64,000 bases of DNA from Streptomyces sp. QL37 (lineage in GTDB: Bacteria > Actinomycetota > Actinomycetes > Streptomycetales > Streptomycetaceae): contig NZ_PTJS01000001.1 in the NCBI RefSeq assembly GCF_002941025.1, positions 5,399,472 to 5,463,471 of the forward strand, given 5' to 3'. This document shows, piece after piece, positions 39,206 through 46,428 of this stretch (the first letter of the stretch is position 1; each line of letters begins with the position of its first letter). A program made the position numbers and the translations under genes. The notes under the pieces are model-generated. The model had not been told where the DNA came from, ran no database searches, and was given only the letters and a program-made list of their open reading frames with translations.

Positions 39206-39526
39206 GTGACCTACGTCATCGCGCAGCCTTGTGTCGACGTGAAGGACAAGGCCTGCATCGAAGAGTGCCCCGTCGACTGCATCTACGAGGGCTCCAGGTC
39301 CTTGTACATCCATCCGGACGAGTGTGTCGACTGCGGAGCCTGTGAGCCGGTCTGCCCGGTCGAGGCCATCTTCTACGAGGACGACACCCCGGAGGAGTGG
39401 AAGGACTACTACAAGGCGAACGTCGAGTTCTTCGACGACCTCGGCTCGCCGGGTGGCGCCTCCAAGCTGGGGCTCATCGAGCGCGACCACGCGTTCATCG
39501 CCGCGCTGCCGCCGCAGAACCAGTAA
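39206..39526 (+). CDS. fdxA: Seven-iron ferredoxin (3Fe-4S/4Fe-4S)
   Basis: 106 residues from GTG 39206 (MTYVIAQPCVDVKDKACIEE), with GAGGAACG upstream. Cysteines for a 3Fe-4S and a 4Fe-4S cluster are visible: CVDVKDKACIEECPVDC and CVDCGACEPVCPVEAI. The C-terminal helical extension (WKDYYKANVEFFDDL) is standard. It carries single electrons at low potential to unknown partners; such ferredoxins serve cytochromes P450 and other oxidoreductases. It is followed by a terminator and then dapC, a pairing common in actinobacteria. Confidence 0.96.
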   Translation: MTYVIAQPCVDVKDKACIEECPVDCIYEGSRSLYIHPDECVDCGACEPVCPVEAIFYEDDTPEEWKDYYKANVEFFDDLGSPGGASKLGLIERDHAFIAALPPQNQ

Positions 39527-39534
39527 CGGCCTCA

Positions 39535-39570
39535 CCCGCGGCAGGGAGTGAGCCGGCTCCCTGCCGCGGG
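39535..39570 (+). terminator. Terminator after the ferredoxin gene
   Basis: CCCGCGGCAGGGAG (39535-39548) and CTCCCTGCCGCGGG (39557-39570) form a perfect 14-bp stem with an 8-base loop, nine bases after the stop codon. Confidence 0.85.
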
Positions 39571-39679
39571 CGAGCCGCCGGCGGCGGCACGAGCGCCGCC
39601 CGGTCCCGTACGGCTTGTCACCGTGCGGGACCGAGGCGTTTCCCGGCCGCCACGCCCCCGTACGAGAAAGCAGAGTTCC

Positions 39680-40786
39680 GTGTCCGCAGCAGTTCCCGTC
39701 TCCTCCCGTCTCCCGGTCTTCCCCTGGGACAAGCTGGCGCCGTACAAGGCGACGGCCGTGGCCCACCCGGACGGCCTCGTGGACCTGTCTGTCGGTACGC
39801 CGGTCGACCCGGTGCCCGAGCTGATCCAGCGGGCGCTGGTCGCCGCGGCGGACAGCCCCGGCTATCCGACGGTGTGGGGGACCGAGGCGCTGCGTGACGC
39901 GTTGACCGGCTGGGTGGAGCGCAGGCTCGGCGCGGCGGCCGGTGTGGCGCACGAGAACGTGCTTCCGGTCGTGGGCTCCAAGGAACTGGTCGCCTGGCTG
40001 CCGACCCAGCTCGGTCTCGGCGCGGGCGACAAGGTCGCCTACCCGCGGCTCGCCTACCCGACGTACGAGGTCGGCGCGCGGCTCTGCGGCGCAGAGCCCG
40101 TCGTCTACGACGACCCGACGGAGCTGGACCCGGAGGGCCTGAAGCTGCTCTGGCTCAACTCCCCGTCCAACCCGACGGGCCGCGTCCTGCCGAAGGACGA
40201 GCTGACCCGGATCGTCGCCTGGGCGCGCGAGCACGGGGTGCTGGTCTTCAGCGACGAGTGCTACCTGGAGCTCGGCTGGGAGGCCGAGCCCGTCTCCGTG
40301 CTCGACGCGGACGTCTGCGGCGGCACGTACGAGGGTGTCGTCGCCGTCCACTCGCTCTCCAAGCGCTCCAACCTCGCCGGTTACCGCGCGGCCTTCGTCG
40401 CGGGTGACGCGGCCGTCCTCGGCGAGCTGCTCCAGATCCGCAAGCACGGCGGGATGATGACCCCGGCCCCCGTCCAGGCGGCGACCGTCGCGGCGCTGGG
40501 GGATGACACGCACGTGGCGGAGCAGCGGGAGCGCTACGCGCGGCGGCGCACGGTGCTGCGGGCCGCGCTGGAGGCCCACGGCTTCCGTATCGAGCACAGC
40601 GAGGCGAGCCTCTACCTCTGGGCCACGCGCGACGAGCCCTGCTGGGAGACCGTGGCGCGTCTGGCGGAGCTCGGCATCCTCGTGGCGCCGGGCGACTTCT
40701 ACGGGCCGGCCGGCGACCGCTTCGTACGGGTGGCCCTGACGGCCTCGGACGAGCGCGTGGACGCCGCGGTCAAGCGGCTGGCCTAG
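39680..40786 (+). CDS. dapC: N-succinyldiaminopimelate aminotransferase DapC
   Basis: 368 residues from GTG 39680 (SAAVPVSSRLPVFPWDKLAP); the weak site GAGAAAG precedes it. Fold type I PLP aminotransferase: the PLP lysine is Lys228 in HSLSKRSNLAGYR, the substrate-binding NSPSNPTGRV and the Asp/Tyr pair FSDECYLELGW are present, and the C-terminal Arg lies in GDRFVRVALT. It converts N-succinyl-2-amino-6-ketopimelate to N-succinyl-LL-diaminopimelate with glutamate, supplying lysine and peptidoglycan precursors. The next enzyme, DapE, is encoded 1.7 kb downstream, which supports the assignment. Confidence 0.94.
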   Translation: MSAAVPVSSRLPVFPWDKLAPYKATAVAHPDGLVDLSVGTPVDPVPELIQRALVAAADSPGYPTVWGTEALRDALTGWVERRLGAAAGVAHENVLPVVGSKELVAWLPTQLGLGAGDKVAYPRLAYPTYEVGARLCGAEPVVYDDPTELDPEGLKLLWLNSPSNPTGRVLPKDELTRIVAWAREHGVLVFSDECYLELGWEAEPVSVLDADVCGGTYEGVVAVHSLSKRSNLAGYRAAFVAGDAAVLGELLQIRKHGGMMTPAPVQAATVAALGDDTHVAEQRERYARRRTVLRAALEAHGFRIEHSEASLYLWATRDEPCWETVARLAELGILVAPGDFYGPAGDRFVRVALTASDERVDAAVKRLA

Positions 40787-40818
40787 GACACGTTCCGGGG
40801 CCCGCCCCGGTACGCCGA

Positions 40819-40851
40819 GGGGCCTCGGGAGTGCGCACTCCCGAGACCCCT
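40819..40851 (+). terminator. Terminator after dapC
   Basis: A near-perfect dyad with centre GTGCGCAC (CTCGGGAGTGC with GCACTCCCGAG, extended by AGGGG and CCCCT with one mismatch). It lies between convergent genes and may serve both. Confidence 0.8.
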
Positions 40852-40884
40852 CCGTGCGCCCTCGACGGCGCGTGTTCCGGCGGA

Positions 40885-41232
40885 TCAGCCGATCGGCAGG
40901 CCCTTGGTCGGCAGGCTCTTGGTCGGGAGGGTGTCCTCCGTCAGCTCGCCGTTCGCCACGGTGCCGGCCTTCTGGAGGGTCTTGCCCGCGGCGGGAAGGG
41001 TCGTGCCGACCACCTTGCCGCCGGTCTCGTTCGCCACCTCGGAGCCCTGCTTCGCGGCGGAGTCCAGCGTGCTGCTGAGCCCGGCGCCGTCGAGCGAGGT
41101 GAGGCCGCCGAGCGCGGGGGTCTGCGGGAGCCCCGCGGCACCCGCGGCACCGGCCGCGCCGACCACGGGGGCCGCACCCGCGGCGATCAGCAGCGCGGCA
41201 CGGGCGATCCGGCGGGTCAGGGGGAGGGACAT
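40885..41232 (-). CDS. Small secreted Ala/Gly/Leu-rich protein
   Basis: 115 residues from ATG 41232, with AAGGAG close upstream. The signal peptide (SLPLTRRIARAALLIAAGAA) has a basic n-region and long hydrophobic core, cleaved near VGA-AGA. The mature part is 85-90 residues of low complexity (LPQTPALGGLTSLDGAGLSS, then GKVVGTTLPAAGKTLQKAG) ending TKSLPTKGLPIG. I recall such genes annotated as ATP-binding protein in Streptomyces, but no nucleotide motif is visible. Function unknown; exported, probably loosely structured and small enough to act as a secreted envelope component. Confidence 0.75.
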   Translation of the reverse strand: MSLPLTRRIARAALLIAAGAAPVVGAAGAAGAAGLPQTPALGGLTSLDGAGLSSTLDSAAKQGSEVANETGGKVVGTTLPAAGKTLQKAGTVANGELTEDTLPTKSLPTKGLPIG

Positions 41233-41540
41233 GATGCTCCTTCGACGGGACGTCAACGGTTACGCGGCGGATGTGGAATCCGCCTGTCCGGTGATCGGAC
41301 GCACTGAACAACCGGTCCGGGGGCGGGGAAGGTTGCGGGGCACCGAGGTAAAGACTGGGTAATGCGTCAGATAATCCGCAACGGAGGAACCCGGGCGGAC
41401 GGCGCATTCCGAGAGGTGCTGATGAGCCGTCACTTCGGTGCGCGGACAGGGGAATCGGCCCCGATCGCAGGGTCGGGGAAACGGTGGCGGCGGTGGGGGT
41501 CCGGCCGTCACCGAACGGCCCGTACGGATGACGGGTCGTA
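41233..41540. other. Intergenic region between two secreted/membrane protein genes
   Basis: Both flanking genes are on the minus strand, so this is the promoter region of the gene at 40885-41232. AT-richer patches occur at 41340-41385 (AAAGACTGGGTAATGCGTCAGATAAT). It also overlaps the doubtful small plus-strand ORF at 41422-41547. Confidence 0.4.
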
Positions 41541-41547
41541 CTACTGA
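41422..41547 (+). CDS. Doubtful 41-residue basic ORF
   Basis: ATG 41422 with GAGAGG five bases upstream opens a short frame rich in Arg, Gly and Ser (SRHFGARTGESAPIAGSGKR, then RWRRWGSGRHRTARTD) ending at 41547, seven bases inside the end of the convergent transglycosylase-like gene. Its composition resembles random GC-rich translation. Kept only because the ribosome binding site is fair; likely not a gene. Confidence 0.2.
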   Translation: MSRHFGARTGESAPIAGSGKRWRRWGSGRHRTARTDDGSYY

Positions 41548-42437
41548 GCGAGCCTCATTCGGACCGCTTCCGCGCCCGATTCCTTACGTTCCGTCCGCCA
41601 GCCCGACCCGGCGGTCCACGTCCGGCCCGCGTAGGAGACCTCCGCGATCCGCAGGGTCCCGGCCCGCGCGACCGCCCAGTGGGCGAGCTCCCAGCCGCGC
41701 CGGGGCGCGGCGCCGTCCGCGGCCCGCACGGGCACCGACACCGTGCCCGCCGCGGAGGCGCCCGCCGACCCGGCCGACGGCAGGACGTCCTTCCCGAAGG
41801 CGCGCACCAGGTCGGACCGGACCTCCGCGGCGTCACCGGACTCCCCGGCGGCCGGCGCCGGGACGGTGCAGGTCAGCGAGGCGGGAGCGCGGCCCGTCAG
41901 CGCGTCGGCCAGCAGCCGGGCATCGGGCTCGTGCTTGGCGTACGCGTCCGGGAACGCGCTCTTCTGCACCCACTGGGCCGCGACGGTCAGCTTCAGATCC
42001 AGATAGCGCGGGACCTCGACGAGGTGCTCGTAGAACTTCCCGGCCGAATAGACCGGGTCCATGATCTGCTCGGGCGTGCCCCACCCCTGCGAGGGGCGCT
42101 GCTGGAAGAGCCCGAGCGAGTCCCGGTCCCCGTGGTCGAGGTTGCGCAGGGTGGACTCCTGCAGCGCGGTCGCCAGCGCGATGGTCACCGCGCGCTCCGG
42201 CAGTCCCCGCGTGGTGCCCACGGCGGAGATCGTGGCGGCGTTGGCGGCCTGGTCCGGGCTCAGCTCGTACGTACGCCCCTCACCCCCGTCCGCGGGGCCC
42301 ACGGTGCAGCGGGGCGCGCCCCTGCCGCCCGAGACGTACTGCACGGCCAGATAACCGGCCAGCGCCAAGATCACGGCGAGGGAGGCCGCGACACGGAGGG
42401 CGCGGCCGCGGCGGGGAGAGGTACTGGTCCGGGGCAC
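41541..42437 (-). CDS. Membrane-anchored transglycosylase-like protein
   Basis: 298 residues from GTG 42437 (PRTSTSPRRGRALRVAASLA). An alternative ATG at 42500 would overlap the start of the divergent dapE, so the shorter form is preferred. The N-terminal basic stretch and hydrophobic helix (LRVAASLAVILALAGYLAVQ) form an uncleaved anchor. The extracellular domain contains ITIALATALQESTLRNLDHGD-like residues: ALQESTLRN with its Glu and DSLGLFQQRPSQGWG are the lysozyme-like/RpfB-related pattern, although a full catalytic site is not obvious. It probably acts on peptidoglycan. Divergent from dapE, which makes a peptidoglycan precursor. Confidence 0.8.
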   Translation of the reverse strand: MPRTSTSPRRGRALRVAASLAVILALAGYLAVQYVSGGRGAPRCTVGPADGGEGRTYELSPDQAANAATISAVGTTRGLPERAVTIALATALQESTLRNLDHGDRDSLGLFQQRPSQGWGTPEQIMDPVYSAGKFYEHLVEVPRYLDLKLTVAAQWVQKSAFPDAYAKHEPDARLLADALTGRAPASLTCTVPAPAAGESGDAAEVRSDLVRAFGKDVLPSAGSAGASAAGTVSVPVRAADGAAPRRGWELAHWAVARAGTLRIAEVSYAGRTWTAGSGWRTERKESGAEAVRMRLAQ

Positions 42438-42498
42438 GGGGCCACCGTACTGGAGGGTAGGACCGAGGCCGGGACGCAAGTCCTCTAGGGTCGTGGCC

Positions 42499-43578
42499 AT
42501 GGATGGACACACGCTCGACCTCGCCCTGGACGGCCCGGCGCTCACCGCACGGCTGGTCGATTTCCCGTCGGTCAGCGGGCAGGAGAAGGACCTCGCCGAT
42601 GCCATCGAGGCGGCCCTGCGCCCGCTGCCGCATCTGACCGTCGACCGCCACGGCAACAACATCGTGGCCAGGACGCGGCTGGGCCGTGCCGAGCGGGTCG
42701 TGCTCGCGGGGCACATCGACACCGTCCCGATCGCGGACAACGTGCCGTCCAGGCTCGACGACGACGGCGTGCTGTGGGGCTGCGGGACCTCCGACATGAA
42801 GTCGGGCGTCGCCGTCCAGCTGCGCATCGCGGCGACGGTGCCGGAGCCCAACCGCGACCTCACGTTCATCTTCTACGACAACGAAGAGGTCGCCGCCCAC
42901 CTCAACGGCCTCGGTCACGTGGCCGAGGCGCACCCCGAATGGCTGGACGCGGACTTCGCCGTCCTCCTCGAGGGCTCCAACGGCGAGGTCGAGGGCGGCT
43001 GCCAGGGCACGCTCCGTGTCCACCTGCGCTTCAAGGGCGAGCGGGCCCACTCCGCGCGCGGCTGGATGGGGTCCAACGCGATCCACGCGGCCGCCCCGGC
43101 GCTGGCCCGGCTGGCCGCGTACGAGCCGCGCCGCCCGGTCATCGACGGGCTGGAGTACCGCGAAGGGCTCAACGCCGTGGGCATCGAGGGCGGCGTCGCC
43201 ACCAACGTCATCCCGGACGCCTGCACCCTGGTCGTCAACTACCGCTACGCCCCCGACATCACCGCCGAGGAGGCCGAGGCGCACGTCCAGGAGGTCTTCG
43301 CGGACTGCGGTGTCGACGAGTTCGTCGTGGACGACCACACCGGAGCGGCGATGCCCGGTCTCTCGCACCCGGCCGCCAAGGCGTTCATGGAGGCGGTCGG
43401 CGGCGTCGCGCGGCCCAAGTTCGGCTGGACGGACGTGTCCCGGTTCGGCTCCCTGGGCGTCCCCGCGGTGAACTACGGTCCGGGCGATCCGCTCTTCGCG
43501 CACAAGCGGGACGAGCACGTCCGTGTCGAGAGGATCACGCACTGCGAGGACCGCCTCCGCTCCTGGCTCACCAGCTGA
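42499..43578 (+). CDS. dapE: Succinyl-diaminopimelate desuccinylase DapE
   Basis: 359 residues from ATG 42499; GTG 42493 is an in-frame alternative two codons earlier. The site AGGG lies eight bases before the ATG. M20 family peptidase fold: metal ligands in AGHIDTVP (His72 and Asp74), GCGTSDMKSGVA, the catalytic Glu of YDNEEVAA, LLEGSN and the final His region FAHKRDEHV. It hydrolyses N-succinyl-LL-diaminopimelate to LL-diaminopimelate and succinate, for lysine and for the LL-diaminopimelate of the Streptomyces cell wall. It follows dapC in the pathway. Confidence 0.95.
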   Translation: MDGHTLDLALDGPALTARLVDFPSVSGQEKDLADAIEAALRPLPHLTVDRHGNNIVARTRLGRAERVVLAGHIDTVPIADNVPSRLDDDGVLWGCGTSDMKSGVAVQLRIAATVPEPNRDLTFIFYDNEEVAAHLNGLGHVAEAHPEWLDADFAVLLEGSNGEVEGGCQGTLRVHLRFKGERAHSARGWMGSNAIHAAAPALARLAAYEPRRPVIDGLEYREGLNAVGIEGGVATNVIPDACTLVVNYRYAPDITAEEAEAHVQEVFADCGVDEFVVDDHTGAAMPGLSHPAAKAFMEAVGGVARPKFGWTDVSRFGSLGVPAVNYGPGDPLFAHKRDEHVRVERITHCEDRLRSWLTS

Positions 43579-43663
43579 CTCACGGCATTCCCCTGCGCGT
43601 AACCTCCGCCGATCTACGCTGAAGCGACACACGCACATCGCAGGTCGGCGGAGGGAGCAGGTC

Positions 43664-44449
43664 ATGGGCAACCCGGAGGACGCACGGATCCCCGAGGGCG
43701 CGCAGATTCCCGAGGGTGCGGTGAAGCCCGAGGAACAGCGAATGGGGCCGGTACTGCGCCGCAGGGACCAGGTCCAGCCGGGCACGACCGATCAGCGGCT
43801 GCTGGATTCCGAGGGCGACTCGGAGTGGGTCCACACCGACCCCTGGCGGGTCATGCGGATCCAGTCCGAGTTCGTGGAGGGATTCGGCGCGCTGGCGGAA
43901 CTTCCCAGCGCCATCAGCGTCTTCGGTTCGGCCCGCACCCCGGTGGGCGGACCGGACTACGAGGCGGGCGTACAGATCGGCAAGGCGCTCGTCGAGGCGG
44001 GATTCGCCGTCATCACGGGCGGCGGCCCCGGCGCCATGGAGGCGGCGAACAAGGGAGCCAGGGACGCCAAGGGCGTCTCCGTCGGACTCGGGATCGAGCT
44101 GCCCTTCGAGTCCGGGCTGAATCCACATGTCGACATCGGCGTCAACTTCCGCTACTTCTTCGTCCGCAAGACGATGTTCGTGAAGTACGCGCAGGGCTTC
44201 GTCGTCCTGCCCGGCGGCCTGGGCACGCTGGACGAACTCTTCGAGGCGCTGACCCTGGTGCAGACGGGCAAGGTGACGCGCTTCCCGATCGTCCTGTTCG
44301 GCACGGCGTACTGGGGCGGCCTGGTCGACTGGCTGCGGGACACCGTGGTCGCGGGCGGCAAGGCGTCCGAGCGGGACCTGATGCTGTTCCACGTCACGGA
44401 CGACGTGGACGAGGCGGTCCGGCTGGTCACGAAGGAAGTCGGCCGCTAG
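43664..44449 (+). CDS. LOG-type (TIGR00730) Rossmann-fold nucleotide-processing protein
   Basis: 261 residues from ATG 43664, with GGAGGGAG upstream. A polar N-terminal extension of about 75 residues (PEGAQIPEGAVKPEEQRMGP) is followed by the lysine decarboxylase-like/LOG domain: FGSARTPVGGPDY, VITGGGPGAMEAANKGARDA and the signature LPGGLGTLDELFEALTLVQTG (PGGxGTxxE). Proteins with this motif are cytokinin-type phosphoribohydrolases acting on AMP-derived nucleotides, not lysine decarboxylases. It lies next to dapE in mycobacteria too. Confidence 0.92.
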   Translation: MGNPEDARIPEGAQIPEGAVKPEEQRMGPVLRRRDQVQPGTTDQRLLDSEGDSEWVHTDPWRVMRIQSEFVEGFGALAELPSAISVFGSARTPVGGPDYEAGVQIGKALVEAGFAVITGGGPGAMEAANKGARDAKGVSVGLGIELPFESGLNPHVDIGVNFRYFFVRKTMFVKYAQGFVVLPGGLGTLDELFEALTLVQTGKVTRFPIVLFGTAYWGGLVDWLRDTVVAGGKASERDLMLFHVTDDVDEAVRLVTKEVGR

Positions 44450-44455
44450 GCCGTG

Positions 44456-44491
44456 TCCGCCTCTCCCCGGTCCGTCCCGGGGAGAGGCGGA
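44456..44491. terminator. Bidirectional terminator between LOG gene and folP2
   Basis: TCCGCCTCTCCCCGG (44456-44470) pairs perfectly over 15 bases with 44477-44491 around a six-base loop, between convergent genes. Confidence 0.88.
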
Positions 44492-44498
44492 GGCCGAG

Positions 44499-45371
44499 CT
44501 ACCCGACGCCGCGCCGCGCGACCGCCGGCGGCCGGTGGCCCGCGATGGACGCCACCATGTCGAGGACCTGCCGGGTCTCGGCCACCTCGTGCACCCGGTA
44601 CACCTGCGCCCCCAGCCAGGCCGACACGGCCGTCGTCGCGAGCGTGCCGATGACGCGCTCCTTGACCGGCCTGTCGAGCGTCTCCCCGACGAAGTCCTTG
44701 TTGGAGAGGGAGACCAGCACCGGCCACCCCGTGGCCGTCATCTCGCCCAGCCTGCGCGTCGCCTCCAGCGAGTGCCGGGTGTTCTTCCCGAAGTCGTGCC
44801 CCGGATCGATCATGATCCCGTCCGGCCTCACCCCGAGCTCCACCGCGCGCTCGGCCAGCTCCAGGGTCACGCGGAGGATGTCCGCCATCACGTCGTCGTA
44901 GGCGATCCGGTGCGGCCGCGTACGGGGTGCCGCGCCGCCCGCGTGCGTGCACACCAGCCCCGCTCCGAACCGCGCGGCCACCTCCGCCAGCTTCGGGTCG
45001 ACGCCGCCCCACGCGTCGTTCAGCAGGTCCGCCCCGGCCTCGCAGACGGCCTCGCCCACGTCGTGCCGCCAGGTGTCCACGCTGATCACGACGTCCGGGT
45101 GGCGGCGGCGCACCTCGGCGACGAAGCCGACCGTGCGACGCGCCTCCTCCTCTGCGGTGACCTCGTCGCCGGGGCCGGCCTTCACCCCGCCGATGTCGAC
45201 GATCGCGGCACCCTCCGCGACGGCCTGCTCGACCCGGGAGAGCGCGGGTTCGTCGCGGAAGGTCGCCCCCTGGTCGTAGAAGGAGTCGGGAGTCCGGTTC
45301 ACGATCGCCATGATCACCGGCTCGTGAGGCCCGAACTCCCGCCGTCCCAGCTTGAGCGTCCCGCTGCGCAT
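44499..45371 (-). CDS. folP2: FolP2-type dihydropteroate synthase homologue
   Basis: 290 residues from ATG 45371. TIM-barrel DHPS fold: IMAIVNRTPDSFYDQGATF (pterin loop), VISVDTWRHDVGEAVCEAGA, LLNDAWGG, IMIDPGHDFGKNTRHSLE and the C-terminal VYRVHEVAETRQVLDMV. The loop that in true DHPS reads DIGGESTRPG here reads DIGGVKAGPGDEV, as I recall for the mycobacterial FolP2 (Rv1207), which has been reported not to replace FolP1. It is therefore probably not the main folate enzyme of this organism; the real reaction is unknown. Lies in the conserved dapE-LOG-folP2 order. Confidence 0.88.
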   Translation of the reverse strand: MRSGTLKLGRREFGPHEPVIMAIVNRTPDSFYDQGATFRDEPALSRVEQAVAEGAAIVDIGGVKAGPGDEVTAEEEARRTVGFVAEVRRRHPDVVISVDTWRHDVGEAVCEAGADLLNDAWGGVDPKLAEVAARFGAGLVCTHAGGAAPRTRPHRIAYDDVMADILRVTLELAERAVELGVRPDGIMIDPGHDFGKNTRHSLEATRRLGEMTATGWPVLVSLSNKDFVGETLDRPVKERVIGTLATTAVSAWLGAQVYRVHEVAETRQVLDMVASIAGHRPPAVARRGVG

Positions 45372-45437
45372 TCCTGCTTCCTCCCTGTAGCCCGCCTGCG
45401 ACTTTAGACCGGCCGGCGGGCAGGAGGCCGCACCAGG

Positions 45438-46379
45438 TCACACGGTGGAGTCCAGGCGTCCGCGCTGCTCGGGGGTCAGTTCGAGGGACACCCCCGCGAG
45501 CGCCTCGTCCAGCTGCTCGACCGTGCTGACGCCGACGATCGGCATGACGGCCGGACTCCCTCCGGTCAGCCACGCCAGCACCACGCGGTTGCGGTTCGTG
45601 CCGGTCTCGGCGGCGATCTCGTCGAGCGCGGCGAGGCGGCGGGTGGTGCCGGCATGGTCGTACTCCGCCGGCAGCGGCTTGTCCGTGCGCGTGTAGCCGC
45701 CGCTCAGCAGCGGCGTGTACGCCCACAGCTCCAGGTCAGGCTGGTGCTCCACGTAATGGAGCACCTCGTCGGTGACCATGCCGAACCGGTGCGACACGGT
45801 GGGCCGGGTCCCGGGGCGCGGTTGCAGGTAGGAGTACTGCTGCTGCACTGCGGTGAATCCGGCGGCGCCCCGGTCCCGCGCGATCCGCCTCGCCCGTGCG
45901 ACCTGCCAGACGGGGTAGTTGGAGCAGCCGAGGCGGTCGACCGCACCCGCGGACACCAGCTCGTCGAAGGCGGTGACCGTCTCCTCCAGTGGCGTGGACG
46001 GATCGGGCATGTGGGCCCAGTACAGGTCGACGCGGTCCGTACCGAGCCGTCGCAGGCCCGCCTCGAACGCACTCTTCACGGCTCCGGCCGACAGGCCCTC
46101 GGCCGTCTCCGGGAACCGCCCGGCCACGGTCGGCTCGCAGCCCACCTTCGTGCTGATCCTGACCCGGTCACGGACGCCCGGGCGGCGTGCCATCCAGCGT
46201 CCGAGCACCGTCTCGCTGTGCCCGCCGAAGCCGGCCGGGTCGGCCCAGAACGCGTAGCAGTTCGCGGTGTCGATCCAGACGCCTCCGGCGTCCACGAAGT
46301 GGTCCAGGAGCTCGAAGGAGCGACGCTCGTCCTGGGCCGTGCCGAAGAGCATGGCCCCGAGAATCAGGTTCTTGATCAT
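45438..46379 (-). CDS. Aldo/keto reductase
   Basis: 313 residues from ATG 46379 (MIKNLILGAMLFGTAQDERR). AKR (beta/alpha)8 barrel: WIDTANCYAFWADPAGFGGH carries the catalytic Asp and Tyr, ISTKVGCEP the Lys, DLYWAHMPDPSTPL the His, and the NADPH-binding end is RNRVVLAWLTGGSPAVMPIVGVSTVEQLDE. It reduces aldehydes or ketones with NADPH; the substrate is unknown. It is divergent from a MocR-type regulator 46 bases away, so the regulator probably controls it. In the mycobacterial and most Streptomyces versions of this locus, as I recall, nothing lies between folP2 and the DivIVA-like gene, so the pair looks inserted. Confidence 0.9.
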   Translation of the reverse strand: MIKNLILGAMLFGTAQDERRSFELLDHFVDAGGVWIDTANCYAFWADPAGFGGHSETVLGRWMARRPGVRDRVRISTKVGCEPTVAGRFPETAEGLSAGAVKSAFEAGLRRLGTDRVDLYWAHMPDPSTPLEETVTAFDELVSAGAVDRLGCSNYPVWQVARARRIARDRGAAGFTAVQQQYSYLQPRPGTRPTVSHRFGMVTDEVLHYVEHQPDLELWAYTPLLSGGYTRTDKPLPAEYDHAGTTRRLAALDEIAAETGTNRNRVVLAWLTGGSPAVMPIVGVSTVEQLDEALAGVSLELTPEQRGRLDSTV

Positions 46380-46385
46380 GTCCCT

Positions 46386-46428
46386 CACGGTAGGCGGATC
46401 CGGTCCGGCGCTACGCTCCAATACCGTG
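46386..46428. promoter_or_regulatory. Candidate MocR operator, inverted repeat
   Basis: CACGGTA (46386-46392) and TACCGTG (46422-46428) flank 29 bases in the 46-base divergent gap; the right arm includes the GTG start of the regulator. Long-spaced half-sites fit the asymmetric MocR binding mode but the evidence is weak. Confidence 0.3.
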
